NCBI GenBank assembly: GCA_013115125.1
Contig: JABANN010000179.1
Span: 1-56,666 of the forward strand
Source of the DNA: Perkinsus olseni
Taxonomy: Eukaryota > Perkinsozoa > Perkinsida
Reading direction: 5' to 3'
DNA length: 56,666 nucleotides
The notes beneath the pieces are model-generated. The model was not told where the DNA came from and made no database searches. It worked only from the letters and a program-made list of their open reading frames with translations. Of the stretch, positions 11,341 to 21,619 are shown in pieces (within the stretch, counting starts at the first letter, position 1; every line of letters begins with the position of its first letter). Position numbers and translations under genes: made by a program.

Positions 11341-11735
11341 TGAGTGGGGGGGGGCGAGCGGCATCTTTAAGATTAGAAGAGTTAGATTGCAACGAGGTTG
11401 AGAGGTGCAATCTCGGACGGGGTTGTCAGTGGATTAATGCTTTAAGATATTGACAGAAGTGTGGAGATAGGATAAGCACAGTATGCTTCTAAATAATTCT
11501 AAGTGAATTGGGCAAGGAATGGTATTAGAGAATGATAAATTGGAGGAAATGTGGTTGAAAAATGTGGTATGCTGTCATGCTAAGCATGATAAGAAAATCG
11601 TGAGTCTTAGTTCGACTAGCGGCAGCTGAACTACTTGGCGTTTGGTGTGCAGAATAAGAAAGTTGAGGCGTTATGGGCGGAACTGCGGACCTGGGGTTAG
11701 AACCTGTGCGGATCTGACGGACCGGGTTATCTCAG
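11341..11735. other. Spacer after the channel; antisense T-arm near 11690
   Basis: No confident exon. GACCTGGGGTTAGAACC at about 11688-11704 is the complement of a T-arm (GGTTCTAACCCC), just upstream of the acceptor CTCAG at 11735, so this is probably the intron before the next exon (module ii). Confidence 0.45.
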
Positions 11736-12364
11736 GCCGATCTGTGAGGAGGTCGTGAAGACCTGGTTAGCGTCAATTAGCGTCTTGCCTCGTTGCGGCC
11801 CGGATAAAATACTGAGTTCACTTCTCGCTGACGAGAGTGATGATGCTGATCTATCGGACGCTATTGAACGGATAGCTCGAATGGTGGGGCGAAGGACTCC
11901 TCTGGACGGGCCCGGCGGGGCGGCGGCCTCGTCCTCGTCCTCGATGAGCAGTCTCGGAGGAGATGAAGACGAGGTTAGGCAGGCCGACATGCGGGCGATG
12001 GAAGAGCGGAAGTCGATCTCCTTGTGAGTTGCGGTGTGGGCAATTTCGTGGCGCGCGGTCGTTTCTCTGCGCGTTCGTATTGATGCTGGCGACGGTTTTT
12101 TCGGGAAAAATTCTTTCTGAAAATTTGTGAATAAGATGATCGAAGCTTCTCCTTCATTGGTGAACTGTTTTATCGCAGTACTGAAGAACTCCATCGTCTC
12201 CTGATCGCCCGGCCGGATGCCCTTCCGGAGTTGCTGCGGGGCCGGGGGTCGGCTGGGGTATCGTTGTCTAGCGGCAGTATCAGCAGCAGCAGTGACGAGG
12301 ATGATGGAGGAGGGGACATCCGGATTGCTGTTGACGATAAGAGTGATAGCACGGAGCAGAAGGG
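11736..12364 (+). CDS. Acidic serine-rich protein, partial
   Basis: Two exons are clear. The exon 11736-12023 codes a helical part (EEVVKTWLASISVL, DAIERIARMVGRR) and an Asp/Ser-rich tail. The exon 12179-12364 codes TEELHRLLIARPDALPELL and then a run of Ser and Asp. The 155-nt intron between them keeps phase. Both ends are unresolved: the upstream exon was not found, and the next acceptor (about 12579) leads to a stop near 12632. No family is recognised. Placed just upstream of Lon on the same strand, it could be a separate gene or a 5' part of the same transcript; the mitochondrial presequence at the Lon ATG favours separate genes. Confidence 0.5.
12042..12058 (+). repeat. Module (i) copy in intron 12024-12178
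   Basis: CAATTTCGTGGCGCGCGGT lies 18 nt after the donor GTGAGT, in the sense of the host gene. Confidence 0.75.
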
Positions 12365-12372
12365 GTAGGTGG

Positions 12373-12389
12373 AATTTCGTGGCGCGCGA
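12373..12389 (+). repeat. Module (i) copy next to donor 12365
   Basis: The donor and module are nearly fused: GTAGGTGGAATTTCGTGGCG. Confidence 0.75.
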
Positions 12390-12465
12390 GAATATTGTCG
12401 GGGAGAATTGTTGCAGGAGCGGATGAATCGTTAGTCACGTGATGCTGAAGATGGTGATTGGATCG

Positions 12466-12490
12466 TGGAGGTCCCGGGTTCTAACCCCAG
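12466..12490 (+). repeat. Sense T-arm fragment (module ii)
   Basis: GAGGTCCCGGGTTCTAACCC reads as variable loop plus T-arm (B-box GGTTCTAACCC). It is probably intronic, between module (i) copies at 12373 and 12616. Confidence 0.65.
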
Positions 12491-12615
12491 CATATGTAAT
12501 TTTACCGGCTTTTGCTGCATGCTTTGGCTCATGTTACAACTGATTCATGTTGGAACGTCTTCGTTGTTGGGTTGTCTGCAGAAAGGGGTGGTGGTCCGGT
12601 CAACTAACCATTACC

Positions 12616-12632
12616 AATTTTGTGGCGCGTGA
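12616..12632 (+). repeat. Module (i) copy upstream of Lon
   Basis: AATTTTGTGGCGCGTGACGG lies about 100 bp before the Lon start codon, so a 5'-UTR intron is likely. Confidence 0.6.
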
Positions 12633-12733
12633 CGGAATCGGCCCAAGTCCTGTCGACTAACCTTACTACCACATCCCCCCACGAGCAAGGCTACCTCCTT
12701 ATTCTCTCTGCTCATCAGCTCTGTTTTCGGCCG

Positions 12734-14935
12734 ATGCTTCGACGCCCATCAGCGGGGGTACTGCGGGCGAGAGCACGAATGTTTGCGGGCTGCAATGAGA
12801 CGCTCCCACGCGGTTTCGTCCCTCGGCCTGGGATGAAACTGCCGGAGAATCTTCCGCGTAGCCAAGGTCGACCCGTGCTTCCGGGAGTGCATCTTCCGGT
12901 GCCGTCTGGAGAGGCTGTCGAGAACGGCGGACATGCGGTATGCACACACGCGGGAGGGGGCGTGGGGACGCTGGTCGAGATTGCTGATGACCAGATGATG
13001 ATTCCAAAGGTTCGCGTGGAAGCGGGAGAGGATGGAATCTTTGCTGTGCGCAAAGATGCTGTTGATGATAGGGCGGCTGTGAGGGAAGCTCGGGAAGAGC
13101 TGGTTCGGGAATGTGAGAAATTAGCAGCTTGTGATTCGAAATTCGCGGTCAAGTGGGCGCAGGCTTTGGCGAGATGCGACGCCAGAGATCTCCACTGGAT
13201 GCCGGATGCCGTGGCAACGATCTTGGAGGCTTCTGAAGAGGACAGGATCGAACTGTTGGAGGAAAGGAGTCTGGTTAATCGGGCGAACCGAGTTAGTGGT
13301 TTGATTGGGGAAAGAATTGAGGAATCAGGGAGGGCGGAAAAGGGCAGGGACGATATCGATCAGTTGATCGATTTGGGCAGGAAGATTCCCCGGGAGGAGG
13401 CGTGCGAGAAAGTTCGAAGAGCGTTTGATAAAGAGGTGAGAAGGCTGGGCCAGCTGGACCCGGGCTCGCAAGAGTATGCCGTCGGAAGGCAGTATGTTGA
13501 CTTGCTTCTCTCCTTGCCGTGGACGTCCACTAAAAGCGTTGTAGACCTGCCCTCGGTCAGGGCAAGTCTCAGGGCTACCCACTACGGTCTGGAGGAGGTT
13601 AAGGAAAGAGTGGTAGAAATATGTGCGATGGAAAAAATTTCGCCGAATTCCTCTCGACAAGTTCGACCCCTGCTTTTGGTCGGACCACCGGGGTGTGGGA
13701 AAACTACCATCGCGAGGAGCATCGCGCAGGCTCTCGGAAGAAGTTTTGAAATGATATCTTTGGGTGGTCTATCTGACGCGGGCGAGTTGAAAGGCCACCG
13801 CCGAACCTACATCGGTAGTCAACCCGGAAAGATAGTGAACGCACTGATTTCGAGCGGCAGTAGGAATCCCGTGGTCCTTTTAGACGAGATTGACAAGCTA
13901 GGAGGCCGGGCGAGCGCGGTTGGAGGTGCGGGGATGGGCGATCCAGCCTCGGCCCTGCTGGATGCTCTCGATGCTGCGAACGGTTTTACTGATAATTTTA
14001 TCGGCAGCGAGATTCCAATCGATTTGAAGGGAGTTCTATTTGTCGCGACAGCTAATATTTTTGAAGATATTCCGCCGGCCTTGGCGAATCGCTTCGATGT
14101 TGTCAGAATCGCGGGCTTCGTGCGGAAAGAGCAAGTCAGGATAGCTCGGGAATATGTTATACCGGAGTGTGAGAGGGGATCAGGTATCCCGGAAGATACG
14201 CTTGTGGTCGAAGATTGCGCACTCGGAAGAATTGTGGGGTCTTATTGTCGAGAAATGGGAGTCCGCGAGTTGCAGACGAATTTGTGGAGAGTTTTCAGGC
14301 GCGCGGTCGTGCGGGTTTGTGAGGGCGAGAAGGATCTTCCGATGCGGGTCACGGCGGAAAACCTCGAGAATTGGCTCGGTCTCCCGAAGTATCCTGGGAG
14401 CCGAGGTCGGCGGAGCGACGCGAATTTTGCAGGGGCGTCCGTGATCGGTTTGGGCTGGACTGAAGCAGGCGGGACAGTTTTGGAAGTTGAATGCCTTCCG
14501 AGTGCCGACTGGCTCATCACCGGTCAAGTGGGAACGACCCTGCAGGAGACCGTTAGGATAGCAGCAAGTTGGAGCAAGATTGCAAGTCCGATGCATGTGT
14601 GCATAGGCCCTGATGTTTCGGCGAGGAAGGACGGACCCTCCCTTGGAGTGGCTCTGGCGGCGCTCTTTTTGGCGCATCGGAGCGGTTGGGCGCTTCCAAG
14701 TCGAATTGGTTTCACCGGAGCGATCACTCTGAACGGTCGGGTTGAGCGGGTGGGAGGGATCCGCGAGAAGGTGGTCGCGGCGAGTCTTGAAGGGTTGGAG
14801 ACCGTAGTGTTGCCGAGTGGTAATAAGAGGGATTGGGAGGGGATTCCGGAGGAGTTGAGGGAGGGTCTTGAGGCTATTTTTGTAGAGCATTTGAACGAGT
14901 TGGAGGTTTTACTGGAAGGGTCGGTCGGAGTGTGA
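12734..14935 (+). CDS. LONP1: Mitochondrial Lon protease (ATP-dependent serine protease)
   Basis: 733 aa with no intron. Lon degrades damaged and regulatory proteins in the mitochondrial matrix, coupling ATP hydrolysis by its AAA+ ring to a Ser-Lys protease. The start at 12734 is chosen because it opens a basic, acid-free presequence (MLRRPSAGVLRARARMFAG). The motif YVDLLLSLPW precedes the AAA+ domain; Walker A is GPPGCGKT (317-324) and Walker B VVLLDEIDK (D384, E385). The protease domain has the catalytic Ser636 in KDGPSLG and Lys679 in GIREKVVAA, spaced 43 residues as in E. coli Lon (679/722). The N-terminal substrate domain is shorter and more divergent than usual (Lon is commonly 800-1100 aa), so an extra upstream exon cannot be excluded. 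An intronless gene among intron-rich neighbours is notable. Confidence 0.93.
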   Translation: MLRRPSAGVLRARARMFAGCNETLPRGFVPRPGMKLPENLPRSQGRPVLPGVHLPVPSGEAVENGGHAVCTHAGGGVGTLVEIADDQMMIPKVRVEAGEDGIFAVRKDAVDDRAAVREAREELVRECEKLAACDSKFAVKWAQALARCDARDLHWMPDAVATILEASEEDRIELLEERSLVNRANRVSGLIGERIEESGRAEKGRDDIDQLIDLGRKIPREEACEKVRRAFDKEVRRLGQLDPGSQEYAVGRQYVDLLLSLPWTSTKSVVDLPSVRASLRATHYGLEEVKERVVEICAMEKISPNSSRQVRPLLLVGPPGCGKTTIARSIAQALGRSFEMISLGGLSDAGELKGHRRTYIGSQPGKIVNALISSGSRNPVVLLDEIDKLGGRASAVGGAGMGDPASALLDALDAANGFTDNFIGSEIPIDLKGVLFVATANIFEDIPPALANRFDVVRIAGFVRKEQVRIAREYVIPECERGSGIPEDTLVVEDCALGRIVGSYCREMGVRELQTNLWRVFRRAVVRVCEGEKDLPMRVTAENLENWLGLPKYPGSRGRRSDANFAGASVIGLGWTEAGGTVLEVECLPSADWLITGQVGTTLQETVRIAASWSKIASPMHVCIGPDVSARKDGPSLGVALAALFLAHRSGWALPSRIGFTGAITLNGRVERVGGIREKVVAASLEGLETVVLPSGNKRDWEGIPEELREGLEAIFVEHLNELEVLLEGSVGV

Positions 14936-15479
14936 AGGTTTCCGTTTAAAATTAATTGTTGTTGTTTTGTCTCGTGCAAGGGTCGAGACTGGGAGCGTAT
15001 GAAGGGATCTGACCTCGGGACGGGCACCTGCCGTATGATGATAGGGCAGTTACTGATCGTTCATAATGCCTCTTCCGTGTTTGAGAGGCTCGCGATCCGC
15101 TCTTGGAGTGGTATTATTGAGGTGCCGATATTGATGGATGTTGAAAGGCTTATTCCTACGTACAACTAGGAGGATGGAAGACTCACGTCTCCCGTCCAAG
15201 CAGCATTGTAATCATCGTTTCTAAGCTTGTATCGAAGGCTTGGTGTAGAGCATTCATCCCCGATTCTCTCGCCTGTATCGGGAGACGCTGGCCAATCTCT
15301 CGAGCTTCATTGTGTGGGAACTAAATGATACACGTCTGGCGACACCGTAGAGTATCAGCATAGAACAGGGAGGGTGGGTTGCGGACCGCATCTCAGCCTC
15401 ATCCTGATACTGTACCGGACCGTAACTTGCGGTCGAGCTTCGTCTAAATCACAGTATCGAAATTCCTAGAGTTTGCCGC
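14936..15479. other. Spacer between Lon and the methyltransferase gene
   Basis: No exon, repeat or RNA gene recognised; it presumably holds the Lon 3' end and the next promoter. Confidence 0.4.
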
Positions 15480-16921
15480 ATGCCCATCTCAAATTCAAAG
15501 ATACTCTCCCTCCTGTCGTCACTGCGGCCGTGCAGTCGGCCGGTCCCCGCCAGAGAGGAGTACATGACGCAGCCAGCAGTTGCCCTCAAGTGGATGAGAA
15601 CTGCTTTCGAGAGGGCTCAGAGGCGGCGACAGGCGAAAGGGGTGGGTCGGGAAGAGCCAATGGACTCCGAGTGTTGATTGCGGGCTGCTCGGGTTCGACT
15701 GAGACGTTGATGGCGGTGTTAATTGAAGCAAATGATGGTCGTAACGAGATCTAGTGAGAACGGTTCTGAAATCGAGAAAGTGTAGTCCTGAGGGGCAACA
15801 GAGCTGATATTATCAGCCTGATAATAAGAGACCCGATAAGCGAAGAAGAGGCAATGGGGCCTGGCTTGCGTATGGTTGTTGAGAGTGGGTATCTCCTCCC
15901 CCTCAGATAACGGATATCCGCTCAGTACATCTATTCGACCTCGGCAGTGGTAGCGGTGTTATTGGGGCATCGGCGCTGCTGGCGAGGCTGTGCTCCAAGG
16001 TCACCTTCGTCGATTGCAGTCAGCAGGCGATCGATACGCTCATCGATAATATGGCCAATTTGGAAGGATACATTCCACCGTGAGGGGGGGCGGGGGTGTA
16101 CCTTGCTCAGCAACGGTAGCCTCCTCGTTCGTGTTGTCGGTTCGTTGTGGGGTCGTGAGGTCGCCTTGATGGCACTTTTTTTGTACCACTCCATTCGCAT
16201 TTCGTCTGAAGTGACACGGCCATTGTGTTGATCGAAAACGTTATGAAATGGAATTACACTTTGCTCGTGCGAAAATTCAGGTGCCCTGCTATGGGGTATG
16301 GTATTGCACTGTCGGTCTGCCGCTCAAAAACTTGTACACAGGACGAGTAGAGAGATACAAGCATGGGTTGTTCAGTCTCTTCTTTTCAGAGACACTTGGG
16401 CTTATCTACCGCCACTAGAGATAGGAAAGTCGTGGAAGCTCCCTATGGAGGCATTGGACACGACCCGGGAAAGAGTCGTGATTGCTGCCAACCCTCCCTG
16501 GGGTCTGGTCCAACCACAGTCCGACAGGCCCATCATTGACTCCATAGTGGCCAATGTGAAGTGAGTGCTCTCTGCTGTCGGGAACATGCTGTCTCTGCCT
16601 TTAGCCATGCTCGACCTGAGATCCGTAAACGATGCCATCGTCAGATCCTTCCCGGAAGATATCGAAGTAGCCCATGTACTCCACAGCTCGCGAGCCCGGC
16701 ATATACCGGCGATTTGTGAGTCGGAAGGTCTGACAGCTCGACGGATAATGCACGAGGAACCCCTAGTCATTCCGGAGTACACCTCCCCAGTGGCAACGGA
16801 TCTGAGATTGACTCTCGCGTCTGCCTGGATGATATCTTTATCGAGACGAAGGCCCGAAGAGAGATTTCGAGAGAAGGGACCGAGAAGGAAAAAAGATTCG
16901 GATGATGATGACGACTTGTGA
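15480..16921 (+). CDS. METTL5-like N6-adenine methyltransferase
   Basis: A class I SAM-dependent methyltransferase in several exons. Exon 1 (ATG 15480) has AREEYMTQPAVALKWM, like the LEQYPTRPHIAARML segment of METTL5. The exon 15909-16080 holds the SAM site LFDLGSGSGVIGASALL and the acidic VTFVDCSQQAIDTL. A later exon gives VVIAANPPWGLVQPQ, the (D/N)PP(Y/F/W) catalytic motif, here NPPW where METTL5 has NPPF. The last exon carries VAHVLHSSRARHIP and a basic-acidic tail ending in Asp repeats. METTL5 with TRMT112 makes m6A in 18S rRNA; the same role here is inference. The splice joins at 15680-15908 and 16560-16609 could not be made fully consistent, so the exact protein is uncertain. Another NPPW methyltransferase is the main alternative. 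Confidence 0.6.
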
Positions 16922-17048
16922 ATTTGCGTGACTGTTACTGCACGTTTCTTTGATTCGAAGGCTTCTGCAGTAGTAGTCCGTCCACGGGTCGAGATGGTGG
17001 TGTTTATCCCAATGTTCCGTTGCTTTATTCATGGTACGTCGATCAAGG

Positions 17049-19268
17049 CAGGCTGCGTCCAGATCTGCTCGGGAAGGGGTCGGACCCCTTCCCACGCAGC
17101 CTGTCCCCTTCAAGGGGACTAGTTCAGACTCTGAGGTTCAGAGTACCGGCGCCGATTCAGAAGGTACGGCGATGCGGCTTCCATCTGGCCGAGTCGAAAC
17201 TTTCGACTCGAAAGCCGGCAGAGGAGATCATTATGAACGAGTCGTTCAGAACGACTCCTGGCCGCTAGAAGGTCTTCGGCAGGACCCTAATATCTTCCTA
17301 TCACTCTCATGTGTGGTGATTTCTGGGCTGCCACTGATGTTGTGTTAGTCGTTGGTGAATTGTCCCCCGTGTGGCTCGGGCTGACTCAGCCCGGCTGAGC
17401 TACCAAGGTGTTATACCCCAGCCGCTGAGTTCCCCAGCGGCCCGCTGGAAGCGGGCCTCCTGGCTTGCCGAACACACTAGATTGATAGCGAGACTCGAGA
17501 GCCTCTCGGTAAGTTCCTTGACGAGTCGGTAAGGTCTCAGATACTACTTGAAATCGGTAAGGTCAACGGGACGAGAATATGAGACCTATGGTCTAAGCTT
17601 CATCTTCATGCCATATTTGGCAGCATGCACTGTATGCCATACAGGAATCCCTTGTTTGGGGATCCGTGAAGAATTGACATGTAAGTGTCATAGAAGAGCC
17701 GGCTATCACAGCTGAGCACTCCTGAGATCACTGAAGCCTCGTTTCAAACGAGTCGTTTGGATTCTGGTAGATCTGCAAACCTTGCGACCTGAATCTAGAG
17801 CAGAATGACCCCTTGGGGAATCTGGATTCGACCGTTAACCCCAGTGGAGCCGAGGCGAGGCTAATGATTAAGGGAGGTAGGTCTGAACGGTTACGCCGAG
17901 TATCCCAGATCCACCAGTGGCGCTTCATCGGTCTGGGCCAGAGCGTCTCCCCCCGAGGTGAATCTACCGTGATTCAGCTACGCAACATGTCTTCCCTCGT
18001 GTAATTGTACCGTAGTGGGATGGATTCAGTAGGTCATCGCTGTAACCATCGGTTCCCGTAACCGACCAGCGCATCTTAGCAAGTTACCATCGAAACACGA
18101 CCATGCATTTAACAGTGCGAGTTTCTCGATACGACTTGTCACTAGTCATGTCCTCGCGGGTGTAGGCATCTCCGCCTGGGACCTCTTTTTTGAAGTACTG
18201 CGTATTGGCTCATACCTCAAACCTGATAGGGATAGTACTGCTTGATGTAACGTTCTCCACCGGACTTGACCTCGTAGCGGCAGAAGCTCCATCGGTTTAA
18301 CGGCTGTTCGTACGCACAAATGCGTGGGCGTTGATGCTCCGATCCTCACGTATAAGGGAACAAACGGTGTAAGCTTAGGTTCCCGTGGACAGAAGTCCAC
18401 GGGCTCTCTGGACGATTCATATTCTTTGGGAAACCCCAAGAAACCTTGTCAAACTTACGCCTCACCCCTCCAGAGCACAGCAAGGGGCATTTCCTCCAAT
18501 TGCGGGATCGTATCAAATATGTATTCGATGGCCGCATATTTTGTATCGTGTGCCTTACCAGTCAATTATCATAATGCTAGCGCAACCCATGAGCACATAC
18601 ACACAGAATAGACTCTTTAAAAAAGTTCTAAGATGGATGAAATCAATTATGAGTCTCACCGCCGACATGACAGTTATTCCTATACACTTTGATGCAGCTA
18701 TGTCTATACAAGAGACTCCAGATCGTTGATAGGAACAATGTTGTTCGTGTTGCGACCCCTCCCTTCACTCTCTCGGTGGAGGGGTCAACCTCTGAGACAT
18801 AGCCCCAATTTTCCTTATTGCTGATGAACAGCCTACACCAAGTCACTAGCAGGTTTGCCGATGTGGCGTGATGGCCACTCTTAAGGAACGACATGGTTCC
18901 AATCACCACATCGAGGAGCGAGCTGCCGAATGTGAAGCCCTGCATCTCCTCGTGCATGGTCTGCAGGCGAGCGGCCGGTAGCCTCAGCTCATTCCTTCCG
19001 TAAACAGTGGTGTTGTCAGTCCTGTCAGCGAAGTCACAATGTTGTGCTTTACAGTGTTGGTCGTCATCATCGAAGGGTACCCCAGAAGCCGAGCTTCTGA
19101 AGCCCGACGCAACATGCAGCATGCGATGAAGCAGGTTAAAAGCTACTGTACCTTTGGTCCGATACTTCTATTAGCGAGCAACCAAGAGTAATCGCACACC
19201 ACTAACCCTTGTTTGGAGTAAGCAGAAAGCAAATACTCTGGCTCCTGTCCTCGCCGAGGACTCCTCGG
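17049..19268. repeat. Hairpin-dense tract without clear genes
   Basis: At least a dozen perfect short hairpins with loops of mostly 1-4 nt. Examples: 17049-17103 (CAGGCTGCGT outer arm, GGGAAGGGGTC inner arm), 17103-17119 (GTCCCCTT-c-AAGGGGAC), 17128-17144, 17190-17210 (CGAGTCGAAA-c-TTTCGACTCG), 17239-17257 (GAGTCGTTC-a-GAACGACTC), 17377-17393, 17439-17457, 17630-17644, 17738-17752, 18382-18403 (CCCGTGGAC-agaa-GTCCACGGG), 18754-18786 and 19254-19268. Open frames are short and unconvincing. It could be an expressed structured RNA, a decayed mobile element, or organelle-derived DNA; nothing here decides. The rest of 16922-19619 shows no other feature. Confidence 0.7.
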
Positions 19269-19619
19269 ATGCTGTTGACAGTGAGACCTGCCAGATCTTC
19301 CGAGCAGAGCCACGAACGCACTGACTTTCGGCAGTCTGACTGCCTGCGGACCCAGTGGAACTGATGTAGGGTTCCTCCAGAGTCGGCCGTTGCAGCAACC
19401 GTGAACGCCTTTCGTGACTCGAGGATCGTGTGGGGACTTTCACTCTCTTCTGATTGGTTTCGCGTTCGAGTAGAGTTTCATGCTGACAAACGGTTTCTAA
19501 ATTCGCCGTTTACTATCAAGCCTACCTAAGTCACGTCTGTTTATGGATGAGTCCTGAAGGTCGAAGCACGGACGATATACGTGACAAAGATACCTCCCGG
19601 GTTGGGCGGCTTCTAACAC

Positions 19620-21185
19620 CTACTAGCGCCTGTCTAGCGGAACTGCAACGGAGTCATGACGAGCGAATCCTTCTACTTCAAAAGATGGAGGAAGTGAGAG
19701 GCTCTGGAAACCAGTTTTGATTTTGAATCTTTGCTGAGTAGCATCTTGTGCGGGATCTCGCATTCGCCTTCTGATAATCGTTAATAGTGAGGATTGAATA
19801 CGCTTTTCAGGAGCTGCTGGAATCGGAGCAGCGGTACGGCAGTAGGCCTAGGAAATCGGAACCGGAAGCGGTGGTAGGCTGGAGGGTCGTCTCTACTGGG
19901 TAGCGCGACATCGCAACTCGACTCAAGATGGCTACGTTGGTAACCGACCTCTTCTCTACGAGTAGTGATAATGCGGTAGCTATCGGCAGAGCTAGAACAT
20001 CTTGCGCTCTTGCTATTCCTCTACGATTCAGTATTTAAGTCCCTAACAGAACTTTTCAGGAGCAGACGTGTGACAGGAGCCGAGGCGCTGTTATGCGATC
20101 CGAAGTAGCGATTAATGGGAGGGTTTGCAGCTCCTCTATTGAAGTGCCTCCAGGCAACACCGTCCGTGTCTCGAGCAGACTCGCTGAAGGAAAGGCTGGA
20201 GAAAAAACTGGTAACGGGAACGACTGTCTCAATGGCGCAGACGGAACCGTTGCGAGGGACTCGAGCGTCGTATCGATTACGAGCTGGCGAAGGCGCTGTC
20301 AGAAGCTGACCTCCGATCCGAGTTGCATCAAGAGAGGGAGAGGTGGCGTCTCTTACTGGAGCTCTGTTCCCTGTTTCCCTCAGACGACGCCAAGCACGGC
20401 TGAGCAGGCTGATGGGCCACCGACGAGATGAGCGCATCGCGGAGGCCCAGAAGAGAAAAACGGCGGAGGCAATGAGGCTCCAGGCAAGCCAATACTAGAA
20501 AGGCGCGCGCGGATTTTTTGGGATTAGGATGAACTCAACCAGCTCATGAGAGATCGAGAGGAGAGAATAGCGAATCGGTTGGAAACACTGAGGACCGGAA
20601 AGATAAGCAAGGTTCAGCAAATTCGTCAGAAAAACGAAGCCCGACGAGATTGTCAACTGGAAAGTAGAGTGACGACGAGCAGTCGAGCGTAAAAGAAAGG
20701 TTTCAGGAGTAAATGCCATACATGATATGAAGCGCATGGTGGACGCTATGGCCTCAGCGAAACGGGCGGGTGATCTGGATCGGGCCCGGAGAGCTGCAGG
20801 GGAGGCGGCTGATGAAGCTTGGAAGAGGCTCGTGAGCTGTTTGAAGGCGGTGGGGAGTGAACGGCTGTCATCTCAGGCGGGCAGTCGCAGGTCAAGACAA
20901 TCAGCGTTGATTTCGAGGAAGGGTCATGTAAGCTGGCTCGATATGAGAGGCAAAGATACGTTGTTGTGTGACAGTCCCGAGCTTCCCTAGCTGCTCCTGC
21001 CAACGCGGGAAGGCGCGTCACCGATGTGCTCGGAGAGGGAACACAGAATGCGCGGGAGCGCGGTCAGCAGCATGAGGTCGTCTCGGAGGAATGCGCGTCA
21101 TGCTTCGACCCCATTCAGGAGGCCTTCGAGGAAGAGCTAAAGAGGTCCGTTGGTGTTCGTTTGCCTTCTTCATTACAGAAACTAG
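19620..21185 (+). CDS. Multi-exon coiled-coil protein B
   Basis: Function unknown. A chain of plus-strand exons codes charged helix: AELQRSHDERILLLQKMEE (to about 19690), ELLESEQRYGSRPRKSE (19812-), EQTCDRSRGAV (20061-), LAKALSEADLRSELHQERER (20280-), RLSRLMGHRRDERIAEAQKR (20382-), DELNQLMRDREERIANRLET (20529-), VNAIHDMKRMVDAMASAKRA (from 20708), and GRRVTDVLGEGTQNARERGQ through IQEAFEEELKR. The last intron ends ATTACAG and a stop follows at 21185. Several introns are only 41-43 nt. The composition resembles coiled-coil gene A at the left of the window, on the other strand; they could be distant relatives, but no repeat-level identity is seen. The first exon and the join near 20200 are unresolved. 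Confidence 0.6.
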
Positions 21186-21619
21186 TCTTAGGTATTTGAC
21201 TGGTATGAGACTGAATGCATCATGAACTTTCTGTTGCTCTACATCTTCGTGTTGAGTTCCACCCGTTATATTGTGCAACTTGTCGCCTCGGCAACTCCTT
21301 GGGTTGCCGGTTGCGTCGCGAAGAGCACTGCCGATCGGACACGTGATAACAGAAGGCCGACATGGACGGACCGAGATGAGTTGGTGGTCACTCTTGCGGC
21401 GGTTTTATTGCAGTTTACAACAACACCACGAGAACTTTCCGTAGCCACAACGCGTTGGCCTTTCAACTCGATCTACACCTTGCTAAGCATTGAACTCACA
21501 ACACAACCATGAACACCAGTTTACAGCATAATTAACAACAACATCATGAGTATGATCAGTCTAATAGTGTTAGAGCGTATCTTGCTTTCTGTCAAAGGCG
21601 AGGTCAACCAAGTGACTCG
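21186..21619. other. Spacer
   Basis: No exon recognised. A hairpin CGGCAAC-tccttgg-GTTGCCG lies at about 21287-21307. Confidence 0.4.

Noticed and set aside
12715-13152. Long open frames antisense to Lon
   Set aside because: Shadows of the strongly supported Lon reading frame, with no family resemblance.
18643-19122. Reverse-transcriptase-like fragment on the minus strand (fossil retroelement)
   Set aside because: A short stretch loosely recalls the segment after RT in some retroelements, but no catalytic RT motif, terminal repeats or partner domains are seen, so I do not annotate it.
17049-19268. Fragmented rRNA genes
   Set aside because: No universally conserved rRNA segment could be recognised despite the many hairpins.
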